Assembly (NCBI GenBank): GCA_938014865.1
Contig: CALLQJ010000169.1
Location: 1 to 8,629 of the forward strand
DNA length: 8,629 nt
Direction of reading: 5' to 3'
Origin: an uncultured Fastidiosipila sp.
GTDB lineage: Bacteria; Bacillota; Clostridia; Saccharofermentanales; Fastidiosipilaceae
Under the pieces are notes generated by a model, which ran no database searches, was not told the DNA's origin, and saw only the letters and a list, made by a program, of their open reading frames with translations. Each line of letters opens with the position of its first letter. Position 1 is the stretch's first letter. Below, one piece after another: positions 5,880-8,629 of this stretch. Made by a program: the position numbers and the translations under genes.

Positions 5880-8629
5880 ATGAGATCCAAGCAGGCTAAG
5901 TCTTTTCGCCGCGTTCTCTTTTTATCATTTGCTTTGCCGCTGCTGCTGCTTTTAGCCGCGTATTTCATTATGCAGTTCTGGCCGGTGGGCGATCGTTCGC
6001 CTTTGACCATCGACTTGTACCATCAATATGTGGCCTTTATCAGCGAACTGCGGCGCAAACTCATCAAGGGCGAAAGCCTCTTTTACAGCTGGTCGGTCGG
6101 CCTGGGCACGAATTTTTATGCTTTGATGGCCTATTATGCGGCCTCCCCGATGAATCTTTTCCTTTTGTTTTTCCCGCAAAATCACATCACCGAAGCGGTG
6201 ACTTTTCTCATCGTGACGAAAATCGGGCTGTCCGGCTTGAGTTTTGCGGCCATGCTGGGATACGGCATGTGCCGGAAAGACGGCCTTTACACCGTGAGAA
6301 TCACGGAAGACAAACGCAATACGGGCGGCGAAGACTACGGAACGGATGCCGTGATCGTGGCCTTGTCGGTCGCCTATGCGCTCAGTGCATTTAATCTGGC
6401 CTATTCCTGGGACATTATGTGGCTGGACGTGATTGCCCTCCTGCCGATGGTGGTCTTAGGCATTCATCAGCTGGTGCGGGAGCGGCGCTTTGCCCTTTAC
6501 GCGGCAAGTCTGGCCCTGACCTTAATTATCAATTACTACATGGCCTTTTTCGTCTGCCTCTTCAGTGCCCTTTATTTTTTCGTCGCTTATCTTTCGGCCA
6601 AGGCGGCAGAACAGCAGCGCGAGCGGCAGGCCTTCTTCCTGCTGAACGGCGAAAAGATTTTAATCGATCCGGGCTATGCCGAGAAACAGTATGATCCTTT
6701 GAAGTTCTGGCCGACGGCGCTGCGCTTTGCGTTCATTACCTTATTAGGGGCTGCGCTCAGTGCCTTTATGCTCTGGCCGACGGCCGTTTCTCTGGCCCAG
6801 ACCTCGGCAGCCGGCGACAGTTTCCCGGCAAGCATGAGTTTCCGCTTCGGGCTCTTTGACTTCATGACGCAGGAACTGATGAATATTCCGCCGAGCATCC
6901 GGCGGGGGCTGCCGAATGTCTACTGCGGAATACTTGCCTTTGTCTTCCTGCCGCTTTATGTGATTTCACAGCGCATTCCCCTGAAAGAAAAGGCCTCGCA
7001 CCTGGCGCTTCTGGCCTTCTTGTTTTTAAGTTTTAATATCAATATTCTGGATTTCATCTGGCACGGCTTCCATTACCCGAATCAGCTGCCGTACCGCTAC
7101 TCTTTCCTCTTCAGCTTTACCTTGCTTCTGATTGTCTTCCGGACGCTGACGGTGATCCGGGAGTTTTCTGCCAAGCTGCTTGTGACGACGGCGGGACTGG
7201 GCATTATTTTTGTCATCCTGGCCGAAAAGCTGAACGAGGAGCTGCTCGCGCACGGGCACGCCTATATTAATATCTTCTTTTTCCTGATCTATCTTCTGAT
7301 CTTTTCCATGATCCGCCGGCCGAATTACTTCCGCACCGTCGCCTTGCTGATGGCGGTGGTCATGGTCGGCGAGCTGGCGATCAATACCATCATCACGGTG
7401 GCCGATATCGGCGAAAACGAGGTCTACACCTCCCGCAGCAGCTTTGTCGGTGACTTCGGCGAGGTGGAAGGCTTCCTGGAAGAAGTCAGGGAAAGAGAAG
7501 GGGATAATTTCTACCGCATGGAGCTGATGCCGGCCAAAACGACCAATGACGGAGCGCTCTACGGCTATCCGGGCTATACGCTTTTTTCGTCAACGAGCCG
7601 GGAAGATACGGCGAAATTCATGCGCAAGTTTGCCTATCACGGCAATAATATCAACAGCTATAAATACGTCGCCTCGACGCCGGTGGGAAATTCTCTTTTC
7701 GGCATAAAGTACCTCCTTTACAAAAACGGAGCGCCGCGTGACCGCTCGCTCGTTGAAGTCTCCTCGCATGACGATATGACCCTTTATGAAAATCCTTATG
7801 CCCTGGGCCCGGCCATTGCCGCAAGGCCGACCTTTGCCCGCTGGAATCCTTCGCATGCCTCGCCTTTCATGAACTGGAATAAAATGCTGGAAGAAATGGC
7901 CGGCATCCCGCAGCTTTTCGAGCCGCTGGATATCACGGTCACGAGCGGGGCGAACTACCAGCCGTCGACGGGGGATGCGGAACACGGCCGTTCCTTCACG
8001 CCGGAACATCGCGACCGGGAGACCCTGATGCGGGTCGAAGTCCCGATCGAGCAGGATACGTATTTTTACTATGCCGTCGACACCAATCGCAAAACCACGG
8101 TGGATATTACCATTCGGCATCCGCAGACGGGGGGCGGCGAAACGCTGCCCGTCGGCAGCAGCCCCGAGGCGAGCCGGATGACGGAAGCCGCGACGACCCA
8201 CAAGCAAAGCCGGTCGGTCCGCTGGCTGGAAACCTTTGACCTGGGCTTTTGCCGGGCGGGGGACGTGGCAGAACTGAGTTTCAAGCAGGATAAGGAGAAT
8301 GCGGCGGATGTGACCGTTTATGCGGCGGCTCTGGATCCCGAAGCTTACGAAGCGGCGATGCGGGAACTGGCCGGACGGCAGGCCGAGGTCACGGAGTGGC
8401 GCAGTTCGGGCCTGAGCCTTCAGACGACGCTCGAGCAGGATGCTCTGCTCTTCTTTTCGATTCCTTATGATGATTCCTGGCAGATCACGATTGACGGCGA
8501 GCCGGCCGAGCGCGAAGACATCGGCAATAAAGCGTTGCTGGCCGTCCCGGTCAAGGCGGGCCGCCATGAAATTGATCTGAATTTCCGCCCGAAAGGCTTT
8601 GTGCCCGGCGTGATTTTAAGTCTGGCGGG
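5880..8629 (+). CDS. yfhO: YfhO-family membrane protein, 3' end beyond the window
   Basis: This is a large polytopic membrane protein with a GT-C-like glycosyltransferase layout; 916 residues are visible and the frame is open to the window edge. B. subtilis YfhO is required, with CsbB and GtcA, for glycosylation of lipoteichoic acid outside the membrane. Family features: a first membrane segment (11-34); DLYHQY (45-50), with Asp45 a likely catalytic-type acidic residue in the first outer loop; SWSVGLGTNFYALMAYYAASPMN (70-92); many helices to about 505; YPNQLPYRYSFLFSF (399-413); then a large outer domain from about 512 with TNDGALYGYPGYTLFSS, 'TPVGNSLFGIKYLLY' and the end block 'PYDDSWQITIDG...RPKGFVPGVILSL'. 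That end block normally just precedes the last helix, so only a short piece is missing. GAAGGAG (5868-5874) lies 5 bases before ATG. The two hydrophilic inserts at 131-155 and 240-272 look long. No csbB-like partner is visible. Confidence 0.88.
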   Translation, partial: MRSKQAKSFRRVLFLSFALPLLLLLAAYFIMQFWPVGDRSPLTIDLYHQYVAFISELRRKLIKGESLFYSWSVGLGTNFYALMAYYAASPMNLFLLFFPQNHITEAVTFLIVTKIGLSGLSFAAMLGYGMCRKDGLYTVRITEDKRNTGGEDYGTDAVIVALSVAYALSAFNLAYSWDIMWLDVIALLPMVVLGIHQLVRERRFALYAASLALTLIINYYMAFFVCLFSALYFFVAYLSAKAAEQQRERQAFFLLNGEKILIDPGYAEKQYDPLKFWPTALRFAFITLLGAALSAFMLWPTAVSLAQTSAAGDSFPASMSFRFGLFDFMTQELMNIPPSIRRGLPNVYCGILAFVFLPLYVISQRIPLKEKASHLALLAFLFLSFNINILDFIWHGFHYPNQLPYRYSFLFSFTLLLIVFRTLTVIREFSAKLLVTTAGLGIIFVILAEKLNEELLAHGHAYINIFFFLIYLLIFSMIRRPNYFRTVALLMAVVMVGELAINTIITVADIGENEVYTSRSSFVGDFGEVEGFLEEVREREGDNFYRMELMPAKTTNDGALYGYPGYTLFSSTSREDTAKFMRKFAYHGNNINSYKYVASTPVGNSLFGIKYLLYKNGAPRDRSLVEVSSHDDMTLYENPYALGPAIAARPTFARWNPSHASPFMNWNKMLEEMAGIPQLFEPLDITVTSGANYQPSTGDAEHGRSFTPEHRDRETLMRVEVPIEQDTYFYYAVDTNRKTTVDITIRHPQTGGGETLPVGSSPEASRMTEAATTHKQSRSVRWLETFDLGFCRAGDVAELSFKQDKENAADVTVYAAALDPEAYEAAMRELAGRQAEVTEWRSSGLSLQTTLEQDALLFFSIPYDDSWQITIDGEPAEREDIGNKALLAVPVKAGRHEIDLNFRPKGFVPGVILSLA

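Noticed and set aside
7590..8567. Long open frame of 325 codons on the - strand
   Set aside because: It lies wholly opposite the outer domain of yfhO, whose + frame shows clear family motifs. The antisense product has no recognisable domain, and long antisense frames are common in GC-rich coding DNA.

Overview
The window looks like chromosomal housekeeping DNA from a Bacillota (Firmicutes) bacterium, probably an anaerobic Clostridia-type organism. Three things suggest this. First, the gene set and order holB - ricT - ... - trmN6 - rsmI is the conserved cluster known from Bacillus subtilis (holB-yaaT-yabA-yabB-yazA-yabC). Second, there is a small clostridial-type 2[4Fe-4S] ferredoxin and a YfhO-family membrane protein. 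Third, ribosome binding sites are strong and Gram-positive in style (AGGAGG-like). The DNA is GC-rich by eye. All genes lie on the + strand and no mobile element, CRISPR array, tRNA or rRNA is visible.

Layout: (1) positions 1-620 hold the C-terminal part of the DNA polymerase III delta' subunit (holB), which overlaps ricT (592-1722). RicT here is the usual iron-sulfur PSP1 protein plus a ~100-residue, very basic tail. (2) A short gap with a candidate promoter leads to a monocistronic ferredoxin gene (1848-2021), closed by a strong intrinsic terminator (2054-2088). (3) A 170-base leader with a GC-rich hairpin precedes a tightly packed set: murJ (lipid II flippase, 2260-3897), trmN6-type methyltransferase (3894-4808) and rsmI (16S rRNA methyltransferase, 4795-5745). 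Their overlaps of 4 and 14 bases imply translational coupling. (4) A 134-base gap with a probable terminator and an overlapping candidate promoter leads to yfhO (5880 to the window end, 3' end missing).

Together the genes cover DNA replication (HolB), RNA maturation and processing (RicT, TrmN6, RsmI), electron transfer (ferredoxin) and cell-envelope assembly (MurJ, YfhO). The most notable point is architectural: ferredoxin and murJ stand where B. subtilis has yabA, and no yabA- or yazA-like gene is present. I do not see a clearly new biological system. The items worth a second look are the RicT tail, the ferredoxin beside an Fe-S protein gene, the NSPY catalytic motif in the TrmN6-like enzyme, the SRA in place of SRC in HolB, and the structured leaders.
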